Notes: generated from the sequence alone by a model not told the origin. A stretch of DNA of 64,000 nucleotides from Alphaproteobacteria bacterium (GCA_016783965.1 JADHVO010000007.1:271870-335869); one strand, 5' to 3'; counted from the first letter of the stretch, positions 46,462 through 56,825 are shown. A program made the numbers and translations.

Positions 46462-47231
46462 GCAACACCACACTGATCTTGCTGATCGCGGTGCAGATCG
46501 CGGCGCTGGCCGCAATCTGGTTCGTTCGCCGGCGCCTCGGCCGTAACGCGCTGATCGTCCTCGCCGCTGTCTTCATCATCACCGGCATCGGCATGATCTT
46601 CCTGACCGAGTTCGTCTATTCGACCGCCAACACCCGCGCGCTCGACACCGCGCTGAACCTTTCGCGCGCAGGCAGGATCGTGAGCACCGATTTCACCACC
46701 GGTCTCTCCGGCCGCTACGACCTGTTCCTGCAAACCGATCACTCGCCCGGCATAGCGGAGTTCGGCTGCCTGACCGGTGATGCCGGCTTCGAGCATCTCT
46801 GCCCAAATGGCGATCCCGAACTCGAAGCCGCATGGACGGTGAGCGACCGTGGCAGCGGGATCGCGCGTGGCGGCAGCGATATCGCCGGCTGGCGTGCCCG
46901 CCAGGCCGCGCTCGACCCCGCCGAAGCCGCGCACCGGCGCGCCGCCTATCTGGCCGACATGGCCAAGGTCGAGAACCCGTCCGACGCCACGCCGCTTTTC
47001 CACTCGCTCGGCGGCTTCGACGCGCAAGGTGGCCACACATACGAACTCGCGCTCGACGTGCGCCGTCCCGCACCGACGCTCGCCGCTGCGCATCCACGCC
47101 TCCTGGTCGGCTACAGCGGCACGCAGACCCGCGGCCTTGGCCTTCTCGTGATAGCCTTCTGCCTGATCGGAGTCGCTGGCGGCGCTACCATGATCCTCGT
47201 GGTACGGGGCAGACAGGGAAGGGCAGCATGA
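46458..47231 (+). CDS. Three-helix membrane protein between pdxJ and acpS, unknown
   Basis: 257 aa. Two N-terminal transmembrane helices ([18 protein letters not shown] and [20 protein letters not shown]), an extracytoplasmic domain of ~150 residues with two cysteines ([14 protein letters not shown]), and a C-terminal helix ([20 protein letters not shown]). No family recognised. Overlaps pdxJ and acpS by four bases each, so it is part of this operon; a link to envelope lipid or B6 metabolism would be speculation. Confidence 0.72.
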   Translation: MSNTTLILLIAVQIAALAAIWFVRRRLGRNALIVLAAVFIITGIGMIFLTEFVYSTANTRALDTALNLSRAGRIVSTDFTTGLSGRYDLFLQTDHSPGIAEFGCLTGDAGFEHLCPNGDPELEAAWTVSDRGSGIARGGSDIAGWRARQAALDPAEAAHRRAAYLADMAKVENPSDATPLFHSLGGFDAQGGHTYELALDVRRPAPTLAAAHPRLLVGYSGTQTRGLGLLVIAFCLIGVAGGATMILVVRGRQGRAA

Positions 47232-47635
47232 TCATCGGCCTTGGCTCCGACCTCATCGACATCCGCCGCGTCGACAAGTCGATCGAGCGCTTCGGCGAGC
47301 GCTTCCTTGGCCGCATCTTCACCCAGACCGAACGCGACAAATCCGACAAGCGCGCCCAGCGCGCCGCGTCCTACGCCAAGCGCTTCGCCGCCAAGGAGGC
47401 GTGCTCAAAGGCGCTCGGCACCGGCCTGCGCCGCGGCGTGTTTTGGCGTGACATGGGCGTAATCAACCTGCCTGGCGGCAAGCCGTCGATGAAGCTCACC
47501 AACGGCGCTCTCAAGCGCCTCCAGGAGATCACGCCCCCCGGCCACACCGCCCAGATCGACCTCACGATCACGGACGATTTCCCGCTGGCGCAGGCAGTCG
47601 TCATTATTTCGGCGGTTCCCGCTGCTAAGCCTTAA
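47228..47635 (+). CDS. acpS: Holo-[acyl-carrier-protein] synthase
   Basis: 135 aa. Transfers the 4'-phosphopantetheine arm from CoA to ACP. Magnesium ligands Asp8 ([15 protein letters not shown]) and Glu in [15 protein letters not shown] are present, with [19 protein letters not shown]. CoaBC at 1760 supplies the CoA pathway. Overlaps the upstream gene by four bases. Confidence 0.96.
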   Translation: MIIGLGSDLIDIRRVDKSIERFGERFLGRIFTQTERDKSDKRAQRAASYAKRFAAKEACSKALGTGLRRGVFWRDMGVINLPGGKPSMKLTNGALKRLQEITPPGHTAQIDLTITDDFPLAQAVVIISAVPAAKP

Positions 47636-47697
47636 CCAAATGCTGCCTTGACCTAGCCCTGCGCGTTCCGCAAAAGACCCGCCCCGAAGGCCTGAAT

Positions 47698-48504
47698 ATG
47701 TCCGAAGACGCCCCCCTGACCGCCGAAACGCCTGCCGACCAGCCGCAGAAGGCGGACAAGCCCAAGAAGAAAGAGGGCGATTCCTGGATCGAGACGATCA
47801 AGACGATCTTCTACGCGCTCCTGATCGCGCTGGTGATCCGCACCGTCCTGTTCCAGCCCTTCAACATCCCGTCGGCCTCGATGGAGGCGACGCTTCTGGT
47901 CGGCGACTACGTGTTCGTCGAGAAATACGCCTACGGCTACTCCAGGGCGTCGGTGCCTTACATGCTGGCGCCGTTTTCCGGCCGCCTCTTTGGCTCGGCG
48001 CCGGAACGCGGCGACGTCGTCGTCTTCAAGATGCCGAACGTGAATTCGCCCGAATACCATTGGGATTACATCAAGCGCGTCATCGGCCTGCCGGGCGACC
48101 GGGTGCAGATGATCGGCGGCGTGCTCTATCTGAACGACAAGCCGATCCCGAAAGTGCGCGTCGCCGATTACATCGAGACCGACCCCTACGGCATCACGAC
48201 CAGGGTCCCGCAATTTCGCGAGACGCTGCCCGGCGGCCGCTCCTATCTCGTGCTCGACCGCGGTATGACTGAAGAGGACGACACCAGGGCGTTCGTCGTG
48301 CCGCCCGGCCACTATTTCATGATGGGCGACAACCGCGACAATTCCGACGACAGCCGCATGAGCGTCGGCTATGTTCCGGCCGAAGACCTCGTGGGCCGCG
48401 CGAAGCTGCGCTTCTTCTCGGTCGATGACAGCTTCATCTGGTATGAACCTTGGACCTGGCCCGGTGGTATCCGCTATAGCCGCATGTTCACCTTCGTCGA
48501 GTGA
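47698..48504 (+). CDS. lepB: Signal peptidase I
   Basis: 268 aa membrane protease cleaving Sec/Tat signal peptides, such as those of the secreted proteins in this window. A Lys-rich cytoplasmic start, then one transmembrane helix (about 33-50), the catalytic serine Ser61 in FNIPSASMEATLLVGD, the catalytic lysine Lys126 in YIKRVIGLPGD, and GHYFMMGDNRDNSDDSR. GAAGG SD. Its 3' end overlaps the likely rnc start. Confidence 0.97.
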   Translation: MSEDAPLTAETPADQPQKADKPKKKEGDSWIETIKTIFYALLIALVIRTVLFQPFNIPSASMEATLLVGDYVFVEKYAYGYSRASVPYMLAPFSGRLFGSAPERGDVVVFKMPNVNSPEYHWDYIKRVIGLPGDRVQMIGGVLYLNDKPIPKVRVADYIETDPYGITTRVPQFRETLPGGRSYLVLDRGMTEEDDTRAFVVPPGHYFMMGDNRDNSDDSRMSVGYVPAEDLVGRAKLRFFSVDDSFIWYEPWTWPGGIRYSRMFTFVE

Positions 48505-49150
48505 TCTGGAAGAGCGGCTCGGTCACAGATTTGCGGATCGCGATTTGCTGAAGCGCGCGCTGACCCACTCCAGCGCCAACGCGAAGGTGTCGAACGAACG
48601 TCTCGAATTCGTCGGTGACCGCGTGCTCGGCCTGATCGTGGCGGAAGACCTTCATCGTCTGTACACGGACGATCCGGAAGGCGCGCTCGCGCTCAAATAC
48701 AATGCCCTGGTCCGCCAGGAAGCCTGCGCCCGCGCCGCCGAAGCCGCCGGCATCGGCGAACACCTGATCCTCGCGTCGTCGGAATCCCAGAGCGGCGGGC
48801 GCCGCAAGGCCGCGATCCTCGCCGGCGCCTGCGAAGCGCTGATCGCTGCGCTCTACTACGACGGCGGTATGATCGCCGCCCGGCGCTTCATCGAATGCTA
48901 TTGGGCCGATCGATACTCCGAGTTGGGTGAAGACCTGCGGGATGCCAAGACGGCGCTCCAGGAATGGGCTCAGGCGCGCAAGACGACGCCCCTGTACGAG
49001 CTTCTGGGCCGCGACGGCCCCGACCACGCGCCGATCTTCGTGGTGCGCGTCTCGCTGAAGGGACATGAGCCCTCGGTCGGCCGCGGCGGCTCCAAGCGCG
49101 AAGCGGAACAGGAAGCCGCGCGCAAGATGCTGGAGAAGATCACAGCATGA
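48464..49150 (+). CDS. rnc: Ribonuclease III
   Basis: 228 aa with this start. Cleaves double-stranded RNA, including the rRNA precursor. Catalytic domain signature SNERLEFVGDRVLGLIVAEDL with conserved acidic residues, then ALYYDGGMIAARRFIE; the C-terminal dsRNA-binding domain has KTALQEWAQARKTTPLYELL and KREAEQEAARKML. No ATG lies at the expected point. GTG at 48464 gives a 13-residue lead-in of normal length and has GGA about nine bases upstream; ATG 48443 is the alternative. Either way it overlaps lepB. Confidence 0.93.
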   Translation: MVSAIAACSPSSSDLEERLGHRFADRDLLKRALTHSSANAKVSNERLEFVGDRVLGLIVAEDLHRLYTDDPEGALALKYNALVRQEACARAAEAAGIGEHLILASSESQSGGRRKAAILAGACEALIAALYYDGGMIAARRFIECYWADRYSELGEDLRDAKTALQEWAQARKTTPLYELLGRDGPDHAPIFVVRVSLKGHEPSVGRGGSKREAEQEAARKMLEKITA

Positions 49151-50067
49151 CCCGGCACGCTGGCTTCGCGGCGATCATCGGCGCGCCCAACGCGGGCAAG
49201 TCGACGCTCGTCAACGCACTGGTCGGCTCGAAGGTCGCCATCGTCAGCCCCAAGGTGCAGACCACGCGCATGCCGGTGCGCGGCGTCGCGGTGAAGGATG
49301 AGACACAGGTCGTGTTCGTCGACACGCCCGGCATCTTCAAGCCGCGCCGCCGCCTCGACCGCGCCATGGTGACCTCCGCCTGGACTCACGCCGGCGACGC
49401 CGATGCTCTGGTGCTGCTCGCCGATGCGCAGGAACTGACCGCCAATCCCAAGGGCCGCGCCGCCGACGACACCCACGCGATCATCAAGGCGCTGAAGGAC
49501 GACGGGCGCAAGGCGGCCCTCGCGCTGAACAAGATCGACGGCATGAAGCGCACCGACCTGCTGCCGCTGGTCCAGGCGCTGACCGCCGAGAACACGTTCG
49601 AACAGGTCTTCCTGATCTCCGCGCTGAAAGGCGACGGCGTCGCCGACCTGTTCGCCTGGGTACAGGGCAAAATGCCCGAAGGTCCGTGGCTCTACCCCGA
49701 GGAGCAGGCCGCCGACATTCCCTCGCGCCTCCTCGCCGCCGAGATCACGCGCGAGAAGATCTACCTGCGCCTGCACGACGAACTCCCCTACGCCTCGACC
49801 GTCGAGAGCGAGAAGTGGGAAGAGCGCAAGGACGGCTCGGTCAGGATCGACCAGACCATCTACGTCCAGCGTGAAGGCCAGAAGGCCATCGTCCTCGGCA
49901 AGGGTGGCGCCACGATCAAGATTATCGGCGAACTCGCGCGCAAAGAGATGGAAGAAATCTTCGGCCGCCGCATACACCTCTTCCTCTTCGTGAAGGTCCG
50001 CGAGGACTGGGCGGAGAAGAAGGAGCACTACACCGAGATGGGCCTCGAATTCCCGCCGGACGAGTAG
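49147..50067 (+). CDS. era: GTPase Era
   Basis: 306 aa essential GTPase binding 16S rRNA during 30S assembly. G1 GAPNAGKS, G2 KVQTTR, G3 DTPG, G4 NKID, followed by the KH domain: YVQREGQKAIVLGKGGATIK with the GKGG loop and VKVREDWAEK. Overlaps rnc by four bases (ATGA), so the RNA maturation genes rnc and era are coupled. recO follows after one base. Confidence 0.97.
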   Translation: MTRHAGFAAIIGAPNAGKSTLVNALVGSKVAIVSPKVQTTRMPVRGVAVKDETQVVFVDTPGIFKPRRRLDRAMVTSAWTHAGDADALVLLADAQELTANPKGRAADDTHAIIKALKDDGRKAALALNKIDGMKRTDLLPLVQALTAENTFEQVFLISALKGDGVADLFAWVQGKMPEGPWLYPEEQAADIPSRLLAAEITREKIYLRLHDELPYASTVESEKWEERKDGSVRIDQTIYVQREGQKAIVLGKGGATIKIIGELARKEMEEIFGRRIHLFLFVKVREDWAEKKEHYTEMGLEFPPDE

Positions 50068-50068
50068 G

Positions 50069-50806
50069 ATGGAATGGACCGATGACGCCATCGTCCTCTC
50101 CGTGCGCGCCCACGGCGAGAACAGCGCGATCCTCGAAACGCTGACGCACCAGCACGGCCGTCATCTCGGCCTGGTGCGCGGTGGCGCCTCGCGCCGCGTC
50201 AAGCCGATGCTCCAGCCCGGCAACACGCTGCACGTCCACTGGCGCGCGCGTCTCAACGAACACCTCGGCAGCTTCACAACGGAAAGTCTCAAGGCGCGCG
50301 CCGGCGACATGCTGGACAGCCGCGAAGCACTCGCCGGCCTCAACGCCTTCGCTGCGATCGCCTCTGCCGCGCTCCCCGAACGCGAGAGCCACGCCAGCGT
50401 GTTCGAAGCCGGCAACGTCCTGCTTGATGCGATGCAGGACCATGGCATCGACCACTGGGGTGCGCTCTATGTCCGCTGGGAAGCCGGCGTGCTCGATGAG
50501 CTCGGTTTCGGCCTCGACCTCAGCCGCTGTGCCGCCACCGGCGCAATCGACAACCTGGTCTACGTGTCACCCCGCACCGGCCGCGCCGTCAGCCGCGACG
50601 GCGGCGCCGCCTACAAGGAGCGTCTGTTCGCGCTCCCGCCCTTCCTGCTCGGCACGCAGAACGCCGAGCCCACCGCCGCCGACGTGGCCGCGGGCCTGAA
50701 ACTCACAGGACATTTCCTGCTCGACCGCGTGCTGATCCCGCACGGCAAGGAAATGCCCGCCGCTCGCACCCGCCTCGACGCTCTGGCGATGCGCGAATCA
50801 CTTTAG
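50069..50806 (+). CDS. recO: DNA repair protein RecO
   Basis: 245 aa. Loads RecA with RecFR. The N-terminal OB fold starts MEWTDDAIVLSVRAHGENSA and includes HGRHLGLVRGGASRR; the helical C terminus has LDLSRCAATGAIDNLVYVSP then RTGRAVSRDGG, the pattern of alphaproteobacterial RecO. Only one cysteine is visible in the zinc-finger region, so zinc binding is doubtful. One base after era; parC follows after nine. Confidence 0.93.
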   Translation: MEWTDDAIVLSVRAHGENSAILETLTHQHGRHLGLVRGGASRRVKPMLQPGNTLHVHWRARLNEHLGSFTTESLKARAGDMLDSREALAGLNAFAAIASAALPERESHASVFEAGNVLLDAMQDHGIDHWGALYVRWEAGVLDELGFGLDLSRCAATGAIDNLVYVSPRTGRAVSRDGGAAYKERLFALPPFLLGTQNAEPTAADVAAGLKLTGHFLLDRVLIPHGKEMPAARTRLDALAMRESL

Positions 50807-50815
50807 AGAAGCGAC

Positions 50816-53077
50816 ATGGCCGACAGCAGAGACAAACCGAAGCAGGACGAAATCCGCACCGAGCCGCTGGGCAAGGCGCTCGCGGAGCGCTACCTCGCCT
50901 ACGCCCTCTCCACGATCACCATGCGCGCGCTGCCCGACGCGCGCGACGGCCTGAAACCCGTCCACCGACGCATCCTCTACGGCATGCGCCTGCTGCGCCT
51001 CGACTCCAACGCCGCGTTCAAGAAGTCGGCCAAGATCGTGGGCGACGTGATGGGTTCGTTCCATCCGCACGGCGACCAGGCCATTTACGACGCGCTCGTT
51101 CGCCTGGCCCAGGACTTCGCAACCCGATACCCGCTCGTCGACGGCCAGGGCAATTTCGGCAACATCGACGGCGATAATCCCGCCGCCTACCGCTACACCG
51201 AAGCCCGCATGACCGACGTCGCGGGCCTCCTGCTCGAGGGTCTCGACGAAAGCGCCGTCGACTTCCGCCCGAACTATGACGGTCAGGACGAAGAGCCCGT
51301 CGTCCTCCCTGCCGCCTTCCCGAACCTGCTCGCCAACGGCAGCTCCGGCATCGCGGTCGGCATGGCGACCTCCATCCCGCCGCACAATGTCGGCGAGCTG
51401 TGCGAGGCACTCGTTGCGCTGATCAAGACGCCCAATACCCGCGACAAGACATTGTCCGACATCGTGCGCGGTCCCGACTTCCCGACCGGCGGCATCCTGG
51501 TCGACAGTCCGGAAACGATCGCGGAAGCCTACAAGGCCGGCCGCGGTTCCTTCCGCATCCGCGCGAAGTGGAAGAAGGAAGAGGGCGCCCGAGGCGTCTA
51601 CCAGATCATCGTCACGGAAATCCCGTACCAGGTTCAGAAGTCCAAGCTTATCGAGAACATTGCCGGCCTGCTCGAACAGAAGAAGCTGCCGCTGCTCGAC
51701 GACGTGCACGATGAATCCGCGGAAGACATCCGTATCGTGCTCACGCCCAAGAGCCGCACGGTCGAAGCCGAAATCCTGATGGAGCAGCTCTTCCGGCTCA
51801 GCGACCTGGAATCCCGTTTCCCGCTCAACATGAACGTGCTGGACAACGGCGTCGTCCCGAAGGTGATGAGCCTGAAGGAAACGCTCCAGGCGTTCGTCGA
51901 TCACCGCCGCGACGTGCTCGAACGGCGCAGCCGGCACCGGCTCGAGAAGATCGCCGGCCGCCTCGAGATCCTCGAGGGCTATCTCGCGGTCTATCTGAAC
52001 CTCGACAAGGTTATCAAAATCATCCGCGAGGAGGACGAGCCGAAGCCCGTCCTGATGAAGGCGTTCAAGCTCACCGACAACCAGGCCGAGGCCATCCTCA
52101 ACATGCGCTTGCGCAGTCTGCGCCGGCTGGAGGAGATGGAGATCCGCAAGGAGCACGCGGACCTGACCAGGGAACAGAAGGACCTCAAGAAGCTGCTCGG
52201 CTCGGAAGACCTGAAGGACGCGAAGCTGATCGAAGAAGTGAAGGCGATCGATGCGAAGTTCGGCGGCAAGACCGCGATCGGCAAGCGCCGCACCCAGATC
52301 GTCGAAGCCAAGCTTCTCGAAAAAATCGAAACGCTGGCGGAAGAAGCGGTCGCGCTCGAAAGCGCCGTCGAGAAAGAACCGATCACGATCGTTCTTTCCG
52401 ACAAGCTGTGGCTGCGCTCGTACAAGGGCCACATGGAGGAGAACGACAGCGTCAAGTATCGCGAGGGCGACCGCCGCAGGTTCTGGGTCCATGCCCAGAC
52501 GACGGACAGGTTGATGTTGTTCTCGACCGACGGCCGTTTCTTCACGCTGGATTGCGCCAAGCTCCCCGGCGGACGCGGCAACGGCGAAGCCATTCGCACC
52601 TTCATCGACCTGCCGCCCGCCGCCGACGTCGTCGCCGCCTTCCCGCATGTGCCTGGCCGCAAGCTGCTGGTCGCCGCCGAAACCGGCCACGGCTTCATCA
52701 CCAACGAGGACGAAGCGCTGGCGATGACCAGGAACGGCAAGCGCGTGCTGAATGTGAAGGACGGTTCGTCCGCGCGTGTCTGCGCCTTCCTGAAGTCCGA
52801 TGCCGACTCCGTCGCCGTGATTGGCGAGAACCATAAACTGCTGATCTTTCCGATCGCCGAAGTGCCGGAGATGGGGCGCGGGCAGGGCGTCTATCTCCAG
52901 CGCTACCAGAACGGCGGCCTGCTCGGCGCGACGACCTTCATCTGGAAGGAAGGCCTCAAGGACCCGAACAACCGCACCTTCGGTCCGTCCGATCTCAAGG
53001 AGTGGCGTGGTGCGCGCGCGCAGGCCGGTCGCCTGCCGCCGACGGGGTGGGCGCGCAAGGGCACGTTCGGCGAGTAA
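50816..53077 (+). CDS. parC: DNA topoisomerase IV subunit A
   Basis: 753 aa. Decatenates sister chromosomes with ParE. Catalytic tyrosine Tyr127 in [14 protein letters not shown], preceded by [16 protein letters not shown]. The long coiled-coil linker ([20 protein letters not shown]... [17 protein letters not shown]) is followed by ParC-type C-terminal repeats ([20 protein letters not shown]). Shorter than GyrA and without a GyrA box, so ParC rather than GyrA. Stop three bases from the convergent TIR gene. Confidence 0.95.
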   Translation: MADSRDKPKQDEIRTEPLGKALAERYLAYALSTITMRALPDARDGLKPVHRRILYGMRLLRLDSNAAFKKSAKIVGDVMGSFHPHGDQAIYDALVRLAQDFATRYPLVDGQGNFGNIDGDNPAAYRYTEARMTDVAGLLLEGLDESAVDFRPNYDGQDEEPVVLPAAFPNLLANGSSGIAVGMATSIPPHNVGELCEALVALIKTPNTRDKTLSDIVRGPDFPTGGILVDSPETIAEAYKAGRGSFRIRAKWKKEEGARGVYQIIVTEIPYQVQKSKLIENIAGLLEQKKLPLLDDVHDESAEDIRIVLTPKSRTVEAEILMEQLFRLSDLESRFPLNMNVLDNGVVPKVMSLKETLQAFVDHRRDVLERRSRHRLEKIAGRLEILEGYLAVYLNLDKVIKIIREEDEPKPVLMKAFKLTDNQAEAILNMRLRSLRRLEEMEIRKEHADLTREQKDLKKLLGSEDLKDAKLIEEVKAIDAKFGGKTAIGKRRTQIVEAKLLEKIETLAEEAVALESAVEKEPITIVLSDKLWLRSYKGHMEENDSVKYREGDRRRFWVHAQTTDRLMLFSTDGRFFTLDCAKLPGGRGNGEAIRTFIDLPPAADVVAAFPHVPGRKLLVAAETGHGFITNEDEALAMTRNGKRVLNVKDGSSARVCAFLKSDADSVAVIGENHKLLIFPIAEVPEMGRGQGVYLQRYQNGGLLGATTFIWKEGLKDPNNRTFGPSDLKEWRGARAQAGRLPPTGWARKGTFGE

Positions 53078-53080
53078 CGC

Positions 53081-54511
53081 CTACGACTTCAGCGTGCCGT
53101 TTTCGTAGGTGCCCTGCTCGGAGATCTTCCCGTTCGGGTCGACTTTCGCACCGATCCCGCTGAGCTGCCCGTTCTTGAACGTGCCTTCCAGGCGCCAGCC
53201 GTTCGAGAAGTAGTACACACCGAGCCCGTTATAGGTGCCCGCCGCGAACTGGCCGGAATATCCGTAGCCGCTCGACTTGTCGGCGAACGTCACCACGCCG
53301 CGGCCCGAGACCTTGCCCTCGTCGAACTGCCCGGCATAGAGGTCGCCGTTCTTGTACGACAGCGCGCCCACGCCCTGCGCGGTGCTGTTGTAGACCTGCC
53401 CGCCATACGTCCCCTCTGCGAGGGTCGCGGTGCCAAGCGACATGCCGTTCGCGTCACTCGTCGATCCGCCGGCCGCCGCCTTCTGCGCCGCAAGTCCGGC
53501 ATCCGCCTGCGTGCGCGCATCGCGGTCCGCGAGCTCCGCCTTCTGGAGCACCGCCGCCACCGCAGCCGTCGCCGTGCTCATGTCCGTCGCCTTGATGCCC
53601 AAGGTCGGCGTGTTGTTCGCGGGCGCCGGGGCCGTTGTGCCGCCGGTGCTGCCGTGCTGGCCTTCGTTGCTCGTATCGGAATTGTTGGCCGGCGTACCGC
53701 TACCCGGCGTGCTGTGCGTGGAGGCGGTCGGTTTCGGCGTGGGCTCGGGCGACGGTCCCACAAACGCGCTCACGACATAGATCAGCGCCACGAGCACGAC
53801 GGCGCCGATCGCCAGGTACCGCCACACCGGATGCGAAGCCGGCGGCACCTTCATCGCCGCAAACGGCGAGGGCGCGGCTGCAGCCCGCGGCGGCACACCG
53901 GTGCTGGTTGGTGGCGTAGCACTTGTGCTGGCGGGCGACGGAGGAGGCGGTGAACTCCCCACATTGGGCGCCGGCGCCTTGGCTTGCACCACTGGCTCAG
54001 GAGGCGGTGCAACGATCGGAGTCGGCTGAATGACGGGCTCGGCAATGGTTGCGGCAGGTCCGACCGTCGCCGCCGGAACGATTGGCGCTTCCGGCGGATC
54101 AACCTTCTCGTAGGAAGGCTCGCCGCCGATGACGTGCTGAAGGCCGCGCATCATGCGCCGGAACTCGACGTGATCTGTCGCGCCACCCCATTGCGTCAGG
54201 TCGGCCGTCTGCAACTGGCGGAATCCGGCCGGCGGCCGGACATTCTCCTTCAGGAGCGGCACCAGGATGTTGCGCTGCTGGCCTTCCTCGGCCTCGTCGC
54301 GTACGAAGTCCGAGCGAATCGAGTGCTGCGACCAGACCACGACCGTCGCCTTGCAGGTCTGCAATTCGGTCTCGATCGTCTCGCGATAGCGCTTGCCGAC
54401 CAGGAGATCCCAGTCCCACCAGACCGTGTACCCTTCGCCGGTCAGCGCCTTGGCAAGATTCTCCACCCACTCGCGGTCCTCGCGGGCGTAGGAGATGAAA
54501 ATATCGGCCAT
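53081..54511 (-). CDS. TIR domain - transmembrane - MORN repeat protein
   Basis: 476 aa. Residues 1-125 form a TIR_2-type domain: MADIFISYAREDREWVENLA, GYTVWWDWDLLVGKRY, and VVVWSQHSIRSDFVRDEAEE, where Glu73 sits at the place of the NAD-cleaving glutamate of catalytic bacterial TIRs. Residues 130-228 are Pro/Ala-rich, 232-251 a single transmembrane helix, 252-360 low-complexity Thr/Gly/Asn-rich, and 365-476 MORN-type repeats (GVGALSYKNGDLYAGQF, GRGVVTFADK, GLGVYYFSNGWRLEGTF). With the TIR cytoplasmic, the MORN part would be periplasmic. SD GAGAGGA before ATG 54511. Convergent with parC and standing alone. Confidence 0.85.
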   Translation of the reverse strand: MADIFISYAREDREWVENLAKALTGEGYTVWWDWDLLVGKRYRETIETELQTCKATVVVWSQHSIRSDFVRDEAEEGQQRNILVPLLKENVRPPAGFRQLQTADLTQWGGATDHVEFRRMMRGLQHVIGGEPSYEKVDPPEAPIVPAATVGPAATIAEPVIQPTPIVAPPPEPVVQAKAPAPNVGSSPPPPSPASTSATPPTSTGVPPRAAAAPSPFAAMKVPPASHPVWRYLAIGAVVLVALIYVVSAFVGPSPEPTPKPTASTHSTPGSGTPANNSDTSNEGQHGSTGGTTAPAPANNTPTLGIKATDMSTATAAVAAVLQKAELADRDARTQADAGLAAQKAAAGGSTSDANGMSLGTATLAEGTYGGQVYNSTAQGVGALSYKNGDLYAGQFDEGKVSGRGVVTFADKSSGYGYSGQFAAGTYNGLGVYYFSNGWRLEGTFKNGQLSGIGAKVDPNGKISEQGTYENGTLKS

Positions 54512-54593
54512 AACGTCCTCTCTGGCCGGGACTTTATGGCAAACGCCCCGCCGTGCAAGGTTCACTCCCTAACTCATCCGGGAGGACGGCCAC

Positions 54594-55415
54594 ATGACGT
54601 TCCACGACATCCTCTACGCAACCGATGGCGGCGTCGCGACCATCACCATGAACCGGCCCAAATTCCGCAACGCCCTCAGTTACCGGATGCTGGATGAGAT
54701 CGACGCGGCCTTCACGCTCGCGGGCAAGGACAAGCAGATCCGCTGCGTCGTGATTCGCGGCGCGGGCGGCAACTTCTCGTCAGGTCACGACCTCGGCACG
54801 CCGGAGGCGCTCGAATACCGCAAGGCGCTGGGCGTCGAGCCGGGCACGATCGACGCCTACGACCAGTTCAAGCATTACAATCTCGACGTCCACGTCCGCT
54901 GGCGCAACTTCCCCAAGCCCACCATCGCCATGGTCGAAGGTTTCTGCATCTATGCCGGCTGGATGACGGCCGCCTGCTGCGACATCGTCTTCGCAGCATC
55001 GAACGCCGAATTCCTCGCGGGCTTCGTCGAGTACATGTCGATCCCCTGGGACGTTGGCATCCGCAAGGCCAAGGAGCTCTGCTTCGAGAGCCGCTTCATC
55101 TCCGCACAGGAAGCGCATGACTATGGCTTCGTGAACCGCGTGCTGGCGCCCGAAGAGCTTGAGCGCGAGACCTACAACTACGCGCACCGCGTCGCGGAGA
55201 ATTCGCTCGACGCGCTGCGCTTTGCGAAGATCCAGATGAACAAGGCGCAGGACGCGCAGGGCTTCACCAACGCGCTGGAAGACTCCCTTGGCGACTATCA
55301 GGCGATGATGTACCTGCTTGGCAGCGAGCAAATGCGCGTGGACGGCCAGCGCCGTTTGCTCACCGTCGATCTCGCCGTGAAAGGCCGCAAGAAGGAACGC
55401 CGCGGCCAAAGCTGA
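54594..55415 (+). CDS. Enoyl-CoA hydratase/isomerase family protein
   Basis: 273 aa crotonase-fold protein. Begins MTFHDILYATDGGVATITMN with the RP-K-RNAL motif, the oxyanion segment GAGGNFSSGHDLGTPEAL, VEGFCIYAGWMTAACCDIVF, and a C-terminal helix. The first catalytic glutamate of true hydratases is not obvious in GFCIYAG, so activity may be that of another crotonase member. GGGAGG SD. Lies 88 bp before two MFS transporters; no other fatty-acid oxidation gene is near. Confidence 0.85.
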   Translation: MTFHDILYATDGGVATITMNRPKFRNALSYRMLDEIDAAFTLAGKDKQIRCVVIRGAGGNFSSGHDLGTPEALEYRKALGVEPGTIDAYDQFKHYNLDVHVRWRNFPKPTIAMVEGFCIYAGWMTAACCDIVFAASNAEFLAGFVEYMSIPWDVGIRKAKELCFESRFISAQEAHDYGFVNRVLAPEELERETYNYAHRVAENSLDALRFAKIQMNKAQDAQGFTNALEDSLGDYQAMMYLLGSEQMRVDGQRRLLTVDLAVKGRKKERRGQS

Positions 55416-55502
55416 CCGCGCGGCAGCGCGCTCCTGACGCATTGCAACGCTTCTGCTACGGTCGCCGGCAAAGCAAAAGCACAGGCGCTCGGGGAGCATA
55501 TC

Positions 55503-56825
55503 TTGTCGGATCAGAACACGGCCGTGGCGCCGCGCGCGGTTGGCGGCACGTCGCGCAGCTACATCCTGGTGATGCTGACGCTGGTGTACGTCGTCAATTA
55601 TCTCGATCGCAACATCCTCAACCAGCTCCTGCCGTCGATCAAAACGGAGTTCAACCTCAGCGACGCCGATCTCGGCTTCCTCAGCGGCACGATGTTCGCC
55701 ATCCTGTACGCAACGCTCGGCGTGCCGCTCGCCTGGCTGGCCGACCGCGCCAACCGCCGCAACGTCATCGCGTTCTCCATGATGCTGTTCGCCGCCATGA
55801 CGGTGGTCTCCGCCTATGCGGCGAACTTGGTGCAGCTCGTTTTCGCCCGGATCGGCACCGGCATTGGCGAAGCGGGCACCTCGCCGTCCGTCAACTCCGT
55901 CATCTCGGACCTCTATGAGCCGAAGGAAAGGGCAGCGGCGTTGTCCTTCTACGCCACCGGCCTGAACGTCGGCCTGCTGCTCGCCTTCTTCGGCGGGGGC
56001 TGGATCGAGCAGCACTTCGGCTGGCGCAACGCCTTCCTTGCCGCCGGCATCCCCGGCCTGATCCTGGCCTTCCTGTTCATCTTTACGGTCCCCGAGCCGA
56101 AGCGCGGCCATGTGGAGCAGATCACCGATACGGGCGACACGCCGCATCTCGGTGAAACCCTTGGCTATCTCTTCTCGCAGCGCACCTTTGTATTCATCGC
56201 CTTTGGTTGCGCGATGGCCTCGTTCGGCGGCTACGCCGGCACGACCTTCGTGCCCAGCTTCTTCGCGCGCGTCTTCCATCTCGATCCGGAGATGCGCGGC
56301 TTCCTGATCGGCGGCCTGTTCGGCGTCGTCGGCGGCATCGGGACCTACTATTCCGGCGTGCTGGCCGACCGGCTCGGCAAGCGCGACGTGCGCTGGAACT
56401 TGTGGGTGGTCCTGGTGTTCATCTTCGCCGCGCTGCCGTTCTTCCCGCTCTATTTCCTGTCGAACAACTTCACCGTCGCGGTGGTGTGTTCACTGGTGCC
56501 GACGATGAACGGCGCGGCCTACATCGCGCCGTCCTATGCCATGGTCCAAAGCCTGGTGCCGCTCCGCATGCGGGCGCAGGCCGCAGCGATCCTGCTCTTC
56601 ACGCTGAACATCATAGGCTTCGGCACCGGGCCCTGGCTGGTCGGGCTGGAAAGTGACTATCTCAAGCCGATGTTCGGCGTCGACTCCATCCGCTGGGCGA
56701 TGCTCTCGACCGCCGTCACCTGGCTGATCGCGGCATGGTGCTTCTGGATGGCGAGCCGCTCGCTCCCCGGTGAGCTCGCCCGCGCCAACCAACCCCGGGC
56801 CGAGACCGTCGAGGTCGGCACATGA
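55503..56825 (+). CDS. Spinster-like MFS transporter (copy 1)
   Basis: 440 aa, 12 predicted transmembrane helices. Motif A variant GVPLAWLADRANRRNV between helices 2 and 3, start YILVMLTLVYVVNYLDRNIL, and IGTGIGEAGTSPSVNSVISD, all typical of spinster-type sugar/lysolipid or organic-acid MFS proteins; substrate unknown. The start is TTG at 55503, supported by GGGGAG nine bases upstream. A second, similar transporter begins within its stop codon. Confidence 0.92.
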   Translation: MSDQNTAVAPRAVGGTSRSYILVMLTLVYVVNYLDRNILNQLLPSIKTEFNLSDADLGFLSGTMFAILYATLGVPLAWLADRANRRNVIAFSMMLFAAMTVVSAYAANLVQLVFARIGTGIGEAGTSPSVNSVISDLYEPKERAAALSFYATGLNVGLLLAFFGGGWIEQHFGWRNAFLAAGIPGLILAFLFIFTVPEPKRGHVEQITDTGDTPHLGETLGYLFSQRTFVFIAFGCAMASFGGYAGTTFVPSFFARVFHLDPEMRGFLIGGLFGVVGGIGTYYSGVLADRLGKRDVRWNLWVVLVFIFAALPFFPLYFLSNNFTVAVVCSLVPTMNGAAYIAPSYAMVQSLVPLRMRAQAAAILLFTLNIIGFGTGPWLVGLESDYLKPMFGVDSIRWAMLSTAVTWLIAAWCFWMASRSLPGELARANQPRAETVEVGT

